A DNA stretch of 64,000 bases, taken from NCBI GenBank assembly GCA_913057905.1, contig CAJXPB010000008.1:124001-188000 (forward strand). Reading direction: 5' to 3'. The notes beneath the pieces were generated by a model, which was given only the letters and a program-made list of their open reading frames with translations, did no database searches and had not been told where the DNA came from. Shown in pieces: positions 50,580-60,335 of the stretch (within the stretch, counting starts at the first letter, position 1; each line of letters begins with the position of its first letter). The position numbers and the translations under genes were made by a program. The DNA is from an uncultured Pseudomonadota bacterium. Its GTDB lineage: Bacteria; Myxococcota_A; Bradymonadia; Bradymonadales; Bradymonadaceae.

Positions 50580-53500
50580 TCACTCCTCGCGCCCCGGATA
50601 ACTCGGCGGTGGCGACTTGAAGGAGTCATCGTCCGAGGAGTCCTCGGAGTTCCAGTCATCGCGGGCAGCCTGACGGGCCGCATCCACGCCGGATTCCTGG
50701 GCCTCCTTGAGCGACTGGACCGGTAGGTCGACATCTGCGAGGACGAAGAGGCCGTTGCCGCGAAGTTTGGCGATCTCCTTGCGATGTGAGCTCTGTGGCG
50801 TCCAAGCGAAGGAGCCGCCGTATTTGCCGTGGTTCGTGACTGCGACGTTGGCGTAGGTCTCGTAGGCCCGGACCCAGCTCAGGGAGTCGAACAGGTCGAC
50901 GTCCTTGTTGTAGGCGCACAGGAACAGGTGGAGGATGTCACCGCGCAGGCTTTCCCAGGGCGTCGGATCCAGCAGGTCGGCGCAAATGCCGACGGTGAAG
51001 TCGCCCCAGTTGGGGTGGACGAACCGGTACCATTTTCTTCCGGGAAGCATCTCGAAGGTCGCATGTCCGCGCTCTGATAGAGCTGCAGCGTAGCCGCGTT
51101 CCAAATGTGATGGCGTTGGCTTTCGAATCCGAAACTCGCGGACGCGCCAGAACTCATCGTCGTCACGCGGGGTGAGTACGGGCGTAGAGAGAACAGCTTC
51201 ATTCACCAAGAAGCGTCGGTCGGGATCGACGGTGGCGTGGGGCCTTGCGGCGGGGTGCATCGGGCGCCAGATGGTCCCTGCGAGGATCGATACACCCGAG
51301 CTCCGCGGGAGTTGTCGCAAGTAGTGCAACTCTGAGTGGGGAACGGCGAGTTCGGGCAGCAAGATTATGTCCTTCGAGTCACCGTCATTGCCCTGGTGGA
51401 CATTTTCACGTGTGGTCGCGGCCCAAATCTGCTTCGAGATATGTTGAATCTCCTCGCGCGTGGGAACCGGAAATCTCTTTTGCATGGCGCGCAGGTCGGG
51501 CGTGGCCTCGATCTGGGCCAGGCGAACTGGAACATCCTTGTCCAGATCGTCAAAGTCGTCTGGATTGAGCCCGTCGGGCAATTTCGGCTTTTCGAGCGGT
51601 TGCGAGGGGAATCGAGACAGCGAATGGGGTTCCTCGAAGTCATCGTCGATCTCGAGCCGGACATCGACCCGCTCGTGCAGGAAATCGCGCGAAGAAACGT
51701 CTGAAAGGTCCAGTTCCCGCAACCGCGATTTCAAGTCCGACAACGCACGCCCGAAGTCTTTGGGGCCAGACTTGAGCAGATCCTGCTGTTCCGAATCGGG
51801 GCCACGGTGCAGTTCGTCTTCAAACCAGCGGAGGGCCCGACCGAAGTATTTCCAGGTCTCTCCATCGAGATGCACTCGGCCGCGCACCCACCAGCGATCT
51901 CGAAAAGGTACCGTGCCAAATCCATTAGAGAAGAGGCGGTCCAGAATCCTCTCGGACCCGTCTACGCAGGTCAGAAAGTGGAGAAGGTGACACCAGTTGT
52001 CATACTCCTCGCCTAAACACGGCACCCGCTCTTCCTCGCCGAATTCCTCGAAAACATAGGGCAGAAAGAACAGTGGGTGAGGTAGGCTTTCCCAGTCGGT
52101 CGTTGTCTCTATCCACTCGTGCTCAGGCTCGACCGGCTTCGGTTGGGGTATCTGTCCCTTCTGATGAAGTCGCCCTTGAGCAAATGCTCCCCGCGGGTCC
52201 TTAGCGGCCGATTCCTCTCTATTGATTTTCCACGTCTGAGGTTTCCGCCCTCGATAGTTGAATGGAAAGCGGTCTGACTCGAGCGCGTCACGCAGACAAC
52301 GGAGCGAGACCCGAAGCGGTAACTCAAGGGATGGTGATTCAGCGGGATTGATGTCCCATCCCGTGATGTCTTCATTGCTGGCGGGTTTGCCCCAGAGGAC
52401 TCGGTGAATCGTGGGGTCACTGCCGCCGTCGGGCGTGCCGACCGCCTCGGTAGAGCGGCCGAGGGAACGCAAGAATCTCCGCGCCAACGCATACATCTGA
52501 AGTCTCAGGTAGGCAGTATTCTCACTGTCACCGTCGATTTCCTCCCACTCGGAGCTTCGGACAACTTCAGGGGACGCAGAGACCTTTTCTGTCAGAGCGT
52601 CCGCAACGCCTGGCTCTAAGTCCTGCATCAAACCGAGGCGATTTGCGATGCGGAGCGTCGGTGCGTCCTCACCGAGTTGGGGATCCGTCTGCGGACAGAA
52701 GCGTCTGCCGGGCGGGCGAGTCTCGGGCACCAGCTTCAACAGCCCCAGCGTGTAGTCCGCAACATGTTCCTCCTCGCCCAAATGGTCGAAGGTGCGTCCG
52801 TTCTTCACCAGGATGTTGCGGACGACTGAAGACCCTCGTGGGAAGAGGGCGGGTTCGTCCGGCAGGTGAAGATGTTTTTCGAGATCATCGGCGGCGAATG
52901 AGCCTTCGATCACTGGCGTCGATGAGTTGTCCGTGCACGACTTCCAGACTTCGTCCCGTGTGTTTGTGACGAGAACTGCTTTGACGAGTGCATCCAACTC
53001 CCACGAGTGGAGGTCCACGGACTCTACACCGCCGTAGAGGACATTCGCCCACCGGTCGATATCGGACAGCCAATTGAGCACCTCCGGCAGCGCGTCGCTA
53101 TCTACGGCGCGAAAGAGCCATGAACGTGAACTCGGCGCACGACTTTTCAGCGAGCCTTCCCTCGAGAAGTCCTCAGTCTCAGGGCGGCGCTGCTTCTCAA
53201 ATCGAAGCGCGCTGATCGCGCTCGCCAGGTGACGCCAGAACGAAGCGCGGAGGAAGGAGACGGTGAGGCGCTTCCATCCTTCTCCATCGGGCCGGCGGCA
53301 GCCATCTACCTGCTCTGCGGGCCATTCGCGATCATCTTCTTCTGACTCTGATGAGCCCCTGTACACAATCAACTTTAGCATGCCACGCAGCCACGCATCG
53401 GCATGGTCGTGGTCGGTGGGATCTCCGTCGATGGGCCTGCGTACTGCCGCGCGGATTACAGCGCGCCACAGATGGAAATTCTGGTAGCTTTCGTGGACGG

Positions 53501-55298
53501 CGCGCCGGATCGAATGGCGGATTTCACCGATGGATGCCGCATCGTCTTCGGGGTCGTCTTCCGGTAGCCATGCCCGGACGAGGCGGTTGGCCGCGAAGGC
53601 GAACCGCGTTCCCTTTCCGACTTGATGGTCGTCGAAGTCGAACCGGATCAACTCGTGCAACTGAACGAGCCGCTCGCGGGCAGGGTCTCCGAATCGTTCC
53701 TCGAAGTCTTCCCGTGAGAGGGTGCTCATTCGCTCGACCAGATAGGTTACAAAGGGGCCTGGCCGTTCAGCAGTAATGACGTGGTCGCCATCTTCCGGTC
53801 CGAATGAATCTGGGATCTCGGAGTCGTCGCCGGCCCCCTCTTCGTCCCCATGCTCAGCGTACCACGTGCTGAGATTGTCGAACTCTTCAACTTCGCCCTC
53901 CTCCTGGTCAGTGCTCTCGGATTTTTCGACTGTTTCCGGTTTCTCACAAACCTCACACCACTCTCGGTCGTGAGCCTCCAAGAACTCTCGCGCCACATCC
54001 TGGACGGGTTCGGGCTCCATCTTGCCCCAGTTGATGCGGAGATTTGCGTCGTCGTCCCGGCAGTCCGGACTGACCAATGAATCGTCGCTCTTTTCCCGAG
54101 CGCCTGCCCACACATTGTCGATTGCCTCGAGGAGATTCTCGCGGCTATCGGCCAGGATTGTGATGTCGTCGGCGAACCTCAGGAAGGCGTATCGGTTGTC
54201 CGAAGAATCTGAAACTTCGTCGATGTACCGGTAATCGATTGGGCTGAGGTAGACGTTGAGGAGGAAGTTGGAGACCGCCAGCCCGGTGGGGAGTCCGGTG
54301 TGTTCCTCTGGCGGGTTCTTGGGGAGTTCGTGGTCAATATGCGAGGGATGCCACAATTCGTCCCACTCCGGGACGTCGTGACGGGTCGCAGTATCGTACT
54401 CGATCGAGCCCAACTGATTGCAGAACCTCTTCACGATGTTCTTTCGCGTGGTTTGGTCTTCGAGTTCCGACTGAAGATCGGCCGGATATCCTCGGTAGGG
54501 GCTTTGTAAGGGATCGGAGTCGTTCGAAGAGGGTTTGATGCCGAAATTCCTGCCCTGACCGGTCGATATCCCCGATTTGTCCGCGAGGGTACCGTCGATC
54601 AGCCGGCGCATCCGGCCTTCAAGAATGCTGATCTTCACGGAGGGAAACGCCAGCTTGAAGTCGACACCGGCCCAGTAGGCGCGATCAATGTCACTGTCGC
54701 CCCACCAATTTCGGTTCACGAAGGGCGGGAGCTTCTTGTCGGGGTAGTCCTCGGGCTCGGTCGACGGTCCCGTGGCCCGACTTGAGGAGATGTTCGAGCC
54801 CATCATGCGGGAGGCCGTCCAGTGGGCCACTCGCCGAAACAACCCGAATGCTCGGGAGTAGGGCTCGTACATCTTACCGTCGGCCAGGGAGAAGGCCCGA
54901 TTTCTCCACTCGGCGTCGGGGTCTCGGTCGTTCCTGTAGACCTTTCGAAACCACCGGTTGCCGTAGGAGACATTCGGCATCGCGGCTTCCAGGGCCGGTG
55001 CCAAGAGGATCAGGTAGCCGAGCATGGCCACCTGGTCCTCGACTTTCGGGGCGCAGTAGTGGCGAAGAATGGCACCCTTCTTCGGATACGGAAGGAGCGT
55101 CATCTTCGAAGGGCGGTAGTCCCCGGCGCGCAGCTTTTCGGACAATCTGTAGAGATGTCCCTCGGGATCGAGCTGCCACCGAGCCAGGTCCGTCGCCTTG
55201 GATACTTCACCGACTCGATACCAAGACTCAAGTCGCCGCCAGGCTGCCCGTAGGACGAGCGGATGAGCGACGAGTTCGTCTGCTTTTTCCGTCGACAT
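50580..55298 (-). CDS. Reverse transcriptase-nitrilase fusion (DRT1-like defence protein)
   Basis: A 1,572-residue protein. The N-terminal RT domain has motif A AGVDFKLAFPSV (Asp near residue 212), motif B GLPTGLAVSNFLLNVYL and motif C FLRFADDITILA (near residue 376, both Asp present). It is therefore predicted to be catalytically competent. A long helical middle, about residues 500-1250, is unassigned. The C-terminal ~280 residues are a nitrilase/C-N hydrolase domain with the triad Glu (LPELAVP, near 1315), Lys (GRKWYRF) and Cys (GICADLLD, near 1437). RTs of the UG/Abi group fused to nitrilase are known as DRT class 1 antiphage systems. The exact UG subgroup is not assigned. The length exceeds many family members. 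Confidence 0.88.
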   Translation of the reverse strand: MSTEKADELVAHPLVLRAAWRRLESWYRVGEVSKATDLARWQLDPEGHLYRLSEKLRAGDYRPSKMTLLPYPKKGAILRHYCAPKVEDQVAMLGYLILLAPALEAAMPNVSYGNRWFRKVYRNDRDPDAEWRNRAFSLADGKMYEPYSRAFGLFRRVAHWTASRMMGSNISSSRATGPSTEPEDYPDKKLPPFVNRNWWGDSDIDRAYWAGVDFKLAFPSVKISILEGRMRRLIDGTLADKSGISTGQGRNFGIKPSSNDSDPLQSPYRGYPADLQSELEDQTTRKNIVKRFCNQLGSIEYDTATRHDVPEWDELWHPSHIDHELPKNPPEEHTGLPTGLAVSNFLLNVYLSPIDYRYIDEVSDSSDNRYAFLRFADDITILADSRENLLEAIDNVWAGAREKSDDSLVSPDCRDDDANLRINWGKMEPEPVQDVAREFLEAHDREWCEVCEKPETVEKSESTDQEEGEVEEFDNLSTWYAEHGDEEGAGDDSEIPDSFGPEDGDHVITAERPGPFVTYLVERMSTLSREDFEERFGDPARERLVQLHELIRFDFDDHQVGKGTRFAFAANRLVRAWLPEDDPEDDAASIGEIRHSIRRAVHESYQNFHLWRAVIRAAVRRPIDGDPTDHDHADAWLRGMLKLIVYRGSSESEEDDREWPAEQVDGCRRPDGEGWKRLTVSFLRASFWRHLASAISALRFEKQRRPETEDFSREGSLKSRAPSSRSWLFRAVDSDALPEVLNWLSDIDRWANVLYGGVESVDLHSWELDALVKAVLVTNTRDEVWKSCTDNSSTPVIEGSFAADDLEKHLHLPDEPALFPRGSSVVRNILVKNGRTFDHLGEEEHVADYTLGLLKLVPETRPPGRRFCPQTDPQLGEDAPTLRIANRLGLMQDLEPGVADALTEKVSASPEVVRSSEWEEIDGDSENTAYLRLQMYALARRFLRSLGRSTEAVGTPDGGSDPTIHRVLWGKPASNEDITGWDINPAESPSLELPLRVSLRCLRDALESDRFPFNYRGRKPQTWKINREESAAKDPRGAFAQGRLHQKGQIPQPKPVEPEHEWIETTTDWESLPHPLFFLPYVFEEFGEEERVPCLGEEYDNWCHLLHFLTCVDGSERILDRLFSNGFGTVPFRDRWWVRGRVHLDGETWKYFGRALRWFEDELHRGPDSEQQDLLKSGPKDFGRALSDLKSRLRELDLSDVSSRDFLHERVDVRLEIDDDFEEPHSLSRFPSQPLEKPKLPDGLNPDDFDDLDKDVPVRLAQIEATPDLRAMQKRFPVPTREEIQHISKQIWAATTRENVHQGNDGDSKDIILLPELAVPHSELHYLRQLPRSSGVSILAGTIWRPMHPAARPHATVDPDRRFLVNEAVLSTPVLTPRDDDEFWRVREFRIRKPTPSHLERGYAAALSERGHATFEMLPGRKWYRFVHPNWGDFTVGICADLLDPTPWESLRGDILHLFLCAYNKDVDLFDSLSWVRAYETYANVAVTNHGKYGGSFAWTPQSSHRKEIAKLRGNGLFVLADVDLPVQSLKEAQESGVDAARQAARDDWNSEDSSDDDSFKSPPPSYPGREE

Positions 55299-55861
55299 CT
55301 ACGTTCCCCTGAGCGTGTCAAAGCGCCTTCATCTCAATACCAGCAGTGAAGACGAAGGTTGTCAACGTTCTCGAGGGCAAATGATCGGAGGGCAGGGGAC
55401 AAGCGGTAACTGGGTTTGTCGAATTGGTGGGGCTTCGGACGAGCCCTGCGCAGGTGCGTTCATTTCAACGAGGTCAGCCATGTCTTGGGAAGAGGTTCTT
55501 CAATTCGTGGGGGTGGCCCTGTTGGCGTTCTGGAGCGGGGTGAACATCGGGTTTTCGGGGCTGCAGTCAACGTCAATGGCGCGTTGTCTGCATCTTCGGG
55601 GGTTCCGATGTCCGCTTTCAGCCCCGTAAATCCAGCGGGACCTCCGACCGTTTTGGTAAACCTTCACCTGCCCGTCCGGAACTCAAACCAAGTGGAATCC
55701 GGAAGAAATATTGTTCATCGCAGTAAGCCCATAGGGAGCGAATATTCGTCATCGTATTGAGGGCAAGTGTGGGTAGTGGAGCGTTTCGTGCTGGATGCAT
55801 TCTCATTTGATTTCGGCCTGGTCGGTTTGACGATTCGGTCTGAAACCCAAACACATGAATA
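55299..55861. other. 563-bp gap between divergent defence genes
   Basis: This stretch holds the start regions of the RT-nitrilase gene (minus) and the phosphatase gene (plus). The only gene-like feature is a short frame at 55480-55629. No repeat array or clear terminator was found. Its length leaves room for a small non-coding RNA, which some defence RTs require, but I see no structure that demonstrates one. Confidence 0.5.
55480..55629 (+). CDS. Possible small membrane peptide
   Basis: ATG at 55480 is preceded at good distance by ACGAGGTCAGCC. The 49-residue product has a hydrophobic stretch (VLQFVGVALLAFWSGVNIGFSG) and then unlike, cysteine-containing sequence to the stop. It may be a truncated remnant of a membrane protein or not a gene at all. 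Confidence 0.25.
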   Translation: MSWEEVLQFVGVALLAFWSGVNIGFSGLQSTSMARCLHLRGFRCPLSAP

Positions 55862-57562
55862 ATGAGTGTTCAGCTACAATTCTGCTCAGCGGAAATATCG
55901 ATGGACTTACCACGTGCTGATGTGTTGCGAATTGGGGTCGATGACGAGGGCGAGTCGATTAAGTACAAGGTGCTCGCCGTGTTCGGGAAATCCGAGAATC
56001 TCGACGGCAATTTGCCAGAGTATGCGCAACTCGTCTGGAACGATCCAACATCTGAATCGACGGATTCGGAGGTTTTGAGGTTAGAGGATGCACCTCCGTA
56101 TAAAATCGGAATGTTCGAGATTGAGAACCTTTCGAGCGATGCTGCCGTCCCTTACGTCGTCCGGGGTGCGGTCGAACGGAACGCATTCAGTAGTGACCAG
56201 GGGTCGATTCCAGATGATTGCTATGAGATCTTCACACTCAAGGAGGGGCGGATCGACAAGTTCGCACTCGCCTCGTGTAATGGGATCGAGGAAGTTCATG
56301 ACGAACAGGCAACGTTTTTGTGGAAAAAGCTCGCGGAGCGCGACTTGCCGGCACCTGAGGTCGTCAACGGGGATGATTCGGCTCAGGAAGGGCGTCCAGA
56401 ATTGTTGATAATGGCGGGTGACCAGGTCTATGCCGATTCGGTGCGAACGGCGTGGAAAAAGAATCTGGTCGAATCTTCTGGCGAATTGGTATCCGCGTAC
56501 CGTAGACGGTACGTCAGCGTCTGGGGTGATCCAGATGTTCAGGATGTGTTGGCGAGGGTCCCTAGTCTGATGATCTGGGACGACCACGATATTTACAACG
56601 GATACGGCTCACACGATCGGGACCACGTGGAGCGAAAATCCCGCGAGGCATTATTTTCGGCAGCGAAAACCGCATTCGATGAGTTTCAAGTTCGTGCCAA
56701 TCCGCAAGCACTCGGAACACCGCAGCAGGAGGCAAAAGCCTACAGCTTCTGTATCGGAGACACGGCCTTCGTCGTAACCGACGGAAGGACAAATCGGGAC
56801 TACAAAAACGGTGTGGTGCTCGGCGGCGACCAGGAGGACGCAATAATCGAAGAGGTCGAACACCTCGTCGAGTCCGATGACCCACTGAAGCACCTGTTCG
56901 TCGTAGTCGGCATTCCCTTCTATCACGTTGGAAGAAAGAGCATTGAGCACGTCGCGCGAATGCTGAATCTCAGAGATAAGGTGAAGTCACTGGGACTTTT
57001 GTCCGATCTTCGTGATGGCTGGACGTCAAAGAACAACAAGGAGGCGTTTGCTGACTTTATCGGGCGCCTCTCGACGGCGACTACCGACGGGTCTGCCTCG
57101 GAAACGCATGTAAATATTCTCAGTGGAGACATTCATGTGGGAACGATGGCGACGCTCGATATAGCGGAAACCGATCAAAAGATCGCGCAGATCACATCCT
57201 CTTCGATTGGATATCCGCCGCCCAGCGGCTTAATGACTGCCGCCATGGACGGGTTCGATGTGTTCAGGGACTCGCTCGTGGAGGATCACGAGGCGCCGGA
57301 GGCGTATCCGGAAGACACCATCAACGTCGAAGGTGAGTTCCAGAGTTTTGATGGCGATATGGGCGCCATTCTCAATCATCGCAACTATGCGCTCGTCGAC
57401 TGTGATACCGCTGAGCACGGTCACAGTCACAAGGATTGCTCGTTGAAGGTGAGATACCGCTGGGAGGGTAATCTGGGAGTCGACAGTGGTCCGAACGACT
57501 TCCGAACCACCGAAGTTCGGATCGATATGGACGAGAGCGTATGGGAGGCATGGTTTGGATAA
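55862..57562 (+). CDS. PhoD-like metallophosphoesterase
   Basis: A 566-residue protein without a signal peptide. The PhoD/metallophosphatase motifs appear in order: LASCN near residue 138, LLIMAGDQVYAD near 186, MIWDDHDIYNGYGSHD near 240 and NILSGDIHVG near 422, supplying the Asp, Asn and His metal ligands. The first ~130 residues are a beta-rich domain, as in other PhoD proteins. PhoD enzymes act on phosphodiesters and are usually secreted. The absence of a signal peptide points to a cytoplasmic substrate, such as nucleic acid or a nucleotide messenger (inference). The next gene starts 33 bases downstream on the same strand. Confidence 0.82.
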   Translation: MSVQLQFCSAEISMDLPRADVLRIGVDDEGESIKYKVLAVFGKSENLDGNLPEYAQLVWNDPTSESTDSEVLRLEDAPPYKIGMFEIENLSSDAAVPYVVRGAVERNAFSSDQGSIPDDCYEIFTLKEGRIDKFALASCNGIEEVHDEQATFLWKKLAERDLPAPEVVNGDDSAQEGRPELLIMAGDQVYADSVRTAWKKNLVESSGELVSAYRRRYVSVWGDPDVQDVLARVPSLMIWDDHDIYNGYGSHDRDHVERKSREALFSAAKTAFDEFQVRANPQALGTPQQEAKAYSFCIGDTAFVVTDGRTNRDYKNGVVLGGDQEDAIIEEVEHLVESDDPLKHLFVVVGIPFYHVGRKSIEHVARMLNLRDKVKSLGLLSDLRDGWTSKNNKEAFADFIGRLSTATTDGSASETHVNILSGDIHVGTMATLDIAETDQKIAQITSSSIGYPPPSGLMTAAMDGFDVFRDSLVEDHEAPEAYPEDTINVEGEFQSFDGDMGAILNHRNYALVDCDTAEHGHSHKDCSLKVRYRWEGNLGVDSGPNDFRTTEVRIDMDESVWEAWFG

Positions 57563-57595
57563 GTCCTGCGCAACTGACAATCAGGGGGTTTAGCG

Positions 57596-59599
57596 ATGCC
57601 CGGTGACGCGAATATTTCAGTTGATGACCTCCAGCCATTTCAATCGTTCATTGTGGCGAAATGGGAGGAAGTGGATGGCTCGGATGATGCTGCGACGAAG
57701 CTGAAATCTTGTATCAGGCAAATTCGGGATGAGGATTCGGACGATCGGTTCGTAGATGAATATCCGGATCAGCCGGCCAAGGGGAAGACCCGTAAGATTG
57801 AAGGACGCCAAGTTCAGGACAGTACCGATTCGGATGGGCTCTTGAGCGCATTTCTTCTGTATTCGCTCACACGACCAGTTGACTGGGTGGAAGGGGTCGA
57901 AATTCAGGACGTAGAAAATCACTTGATCCTTTTGTCCTGGAAGGCCGACACCTCGCTCGTTTCAATCTATGCGTCCGAGAAAGTTCAACGGCGTTGGATT
58001 CGACGCCGACTCGGGTCAGGTGATTCGACTGGATTGGGTCAACTTTCGATGGTGCCTGCGGATCGTCTCCAAGCGGCGTTCATTGGAGACGAGTTGCGAG
58101 CCTTATGGCTCTCCGGGATGCACCGCCGGGTGCCGGTCAAGGCCGACGCAAAAATGCTGACAGGAATCGATGTAGAGTTGGCACTCGATCCGCTCGGAGA
58201 TCAGACATTTGTATATTCTGCAGCGCGTTCGGAAGTCGATGAACAGGATTTCGACGCCAGCGTTGGCCTGTCTCCAGAAAAATCACTGATTTGGAAGAGC
58301 CAATCCGGTGACTGGGAGACCTATGCGCAAGATGTATCCACAATGTTGAGGATGGTGGATGGGGTTGGGAGGGGAGAGTCTAAGCCAATCTCAAATTTGA
58401 CGTACCCTGCGGAGTCCATCGATGATGTGAGTGATCCGTACGAAATGGTGGTCCGCCCGCCGATTTCGGTTCAGTCTGATCACGGAAGCGGGGACGACTC
58501 GGGTGAGCGGGAATTGTTCGAAAAGTGGGCGTATGACGCCAGTTTTCCAGTGGAAAATTCAGACAGTTGGGGTTTCACCACGGAAGTGACCGTTCGTGGC
58601 AAGGAGATCGGGGAAATGCAGGTGAGTATTTCGGCGGATGGTCCGCACGATGTGTCGGTCGAAGAGGTGGAATTTTCCGGTGACGCTGAGGATGATTCGA
58701 TTGAAGAACTCCGTGACGAGATTACGCGAATTTGTGGCCGTCGGCAGCAGGTGAAAGTTTATTACGATTCTGGTCATACCCTCGCCGGCAATACGGTTTA
58801 TTTGGATGAATTCGATGATGTGCCCTTCGAAAAGTGGGTGTGGCGGGATTTCAGTGGGAAGTACAATGTTGGGGTAGAGAAACCGTTGCACATACAAGAT
58901 TCGGGCAACGATGGACCTTGGAATGGCGAACAGGAATATCGGGACGCCGAGAATCCCGACACTTACTCTGGACATGCTTCGCTTTTCCGGTGGGTCTACG
59001 ACAAATGGCTCGATCGAGAGATGCCGTGGCTGGAGAACCCAACAGACGAGGATTCTGAAAACGACGAGATGGGCTGGCTCGTTTGCGATGATGGGGCGGG
59101 CGAAACGGCTGATCTCATCCACGTCCAGCATGCCGGCGACGACTCCGCTCGCACCCGGTTGACGCTCATCCACATAAAGGCGTCAGGTTCTACGTCAGAG
59201 AACCGACGGATCTCGGTTGCCGACTATGAGAGAGTAACTGCCCAAGCCGAAAAGAACGCCAGATATCTCAAACGTGGGGGTAATCTCGCCAGAAGACTCA
59301 AGGAGCGCACCAGCGCGTTCGACGGTGACTACGTCTGGTGCGATGGGAAAGAAGATAGTCTGGACTCATTTCACGATGCCGTGGATGACATTGATGACAG
59401 GCGGCGACTCAGGGTCGCCGTGGTACAGCCCAGAATTCGACGCCCATATTGGGAAAAGGTGCGAAAGGGTTCGGATGACGCCGCAGCGCTCGAGCAAAAT
59501 CAGCGACGCCTAAAGAAGCTAAACCTCTTAATGAACGCGACGGAAAATACGATGGATGCCCTCGGAGCGGAGTTCTGCGTGATTTCTTCCGAGGATTGA
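57596..59599 (+). CDS. Large protein with nuclease-like motif, partner of the phosphatase
   Basis: A 667-residue acidic protein, predicted cytoplasmic. I do not recognise a named family. At about residues 495-530 the phrases LVCDDGAGETADLIHVQHAG and LTLIHIKASGS resemble the acidic and lysine parts of PD-(D/E)xK nuclease cores found in restriction-type proteins (D...E-x-A-D...H-x-K). A conserved-looking helical region follows (RRISVADYERVTAQAEKNARYL). The first 480 residues are mixed alpha/beta and unassigned. It is probably an operon partner of the PhoD-like gene. Start ATG 57596. A nuclease role is inference from this motif alone. Confidence 0.7.
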   Translation: MPGDANISVDDLQPFQSFIVAKWEEVDGSDDAATKLKSCIRQIRDEDSDDRFVDEYPDQPAKGKTRKIEGRQVQDSTDSDGLLSAFLLYSLTRPVDWVEGVEIQDVENHLILLSWKADTSLVSIYASEKVQRRWIRRRLGSGDSTGLGQLSMVPADRLQAAFIGDELRALWLSGMHRRVPVKADAKMLTGIDVELALDPLGDQTFVYSAARSEVDEQDFDASVGLSPEKSLIWKSQSGDWETYAQDVSTMLRMVDGVGRGESKPISNLTYPAESIDDVSDPYEMVVRPPISVQSDHGSGDDSGERELFEKWAYDASFPVENSDSWGFTTEVTVRGKEIGEMQVSISADGPHDVSVEEVEFSGDAEDDSIEELRDEITRICGRRQQVKVYYDSGHTLAGNTVYLDEFDDVPFEKWVWRDFSGKYNVGVEKPLHIQDSGNDGPWNGEQEYRDAENPDTYSGHASLFRWVYDKWLDREMPWLENPTDEDSENDEMGWLVCDDGAGETADLIHVQHAGDDSARTRLTLIHIKASGSTSENRRISVADYERVTAQAEKNARYLKRGGNLARRLKERTSAFDGDYVWCDGKEDSLDSFHDAVDDIDDRRRLRVAVVQPRIRRPYWEKVRKGSDDAAALEQNQRRLKKLNLLMNATENTMDALGAEFCVISSED

Positions 59600-59652
59600 T
59601 CACGAAAAGCCTATTGTCAGATGTAGCCAGAGGCGGCGGCAGCGCCCCAACC

Positions 59653-60150
59653 TCACCCCAACACCCGCACGAAGACCAGATACCCACCGAAGGTGATCAG
59701 CACGATCGCCGTCAGATTCAGCTATATGCCGGCGTTGCGCATCTGGGCCATGGTGATGCGGCCAGGATGGCCACCCCGGATTCGGTCAGGCCGGACAGCG
59801 GGGTGTAGCCGAAGACCGTCAGTTCGGTCAGCCACGAGCGGGTCAGCCAGGTCTGCGCCGCGCCCACAAAGACCGCCAGGGTCGCCGCCTCGCCGCGGTC
59901 CGTGGGTCCCAGTCCGGCGAGTTGGTCGTCGATGAGCTGTCGGCCGCCGCGGATGCGCACGTCGTCGAACGCAAAGAACACCTGGGTTAAAAAGAGCCAG
60001 GCCAGCGGCAAGAGGACCAGCACCAGCGGCACGCCCACCATTATCCAGCCGGCAATGGTGATCTCGATGCCCAGGCCTTCGCCTGGGTAGGAGGCCAGAA
60101 GAACGTTGGGCGGTATGCCGATGATTGTGTTGTCACCGCCATGAACCCGC
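59653..60150 (-). pseudogene. Remnant of an SLC13/DASS-type anion transporter
   Basis: On the minus strand the phrases TIIGIPPNVLLASYPGEG, ITIAGWIMVGVPLVLVLLPLAWLFLT and TELTVFGYTPLSGLTESGVAIL match the middle to end of a divalent-anion:sodium symporter. Near 59757 the frame changes. The last membrane helix (LNLTAIVLITFGGYLVFVRVLG, ending at the stop at 59653-59655) continues in another frame after an in-frame TAG. The N-terminal half is absent. It marks an old gene invaded or eroded at the edge of the defence cluster. Confidence 0.75.
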
Positions 60151-60335
60151 CGACCATCCGCCTGGGCCGTGTGCCGACCACGCTCAGGGTCCTCAGCGCG
60201 ATCCGCCGGTGAAGCCCCCAGCGCTGGATGACGAGCGACGTCGTCGGCCTGACCGGGAGGCAACACCCGAGTCAGCCAAGCAAAAACGAGGTCCACAGAA
60301 ACATTTCACCTGTGGATGGCGGCTTTCGGAGGCCG

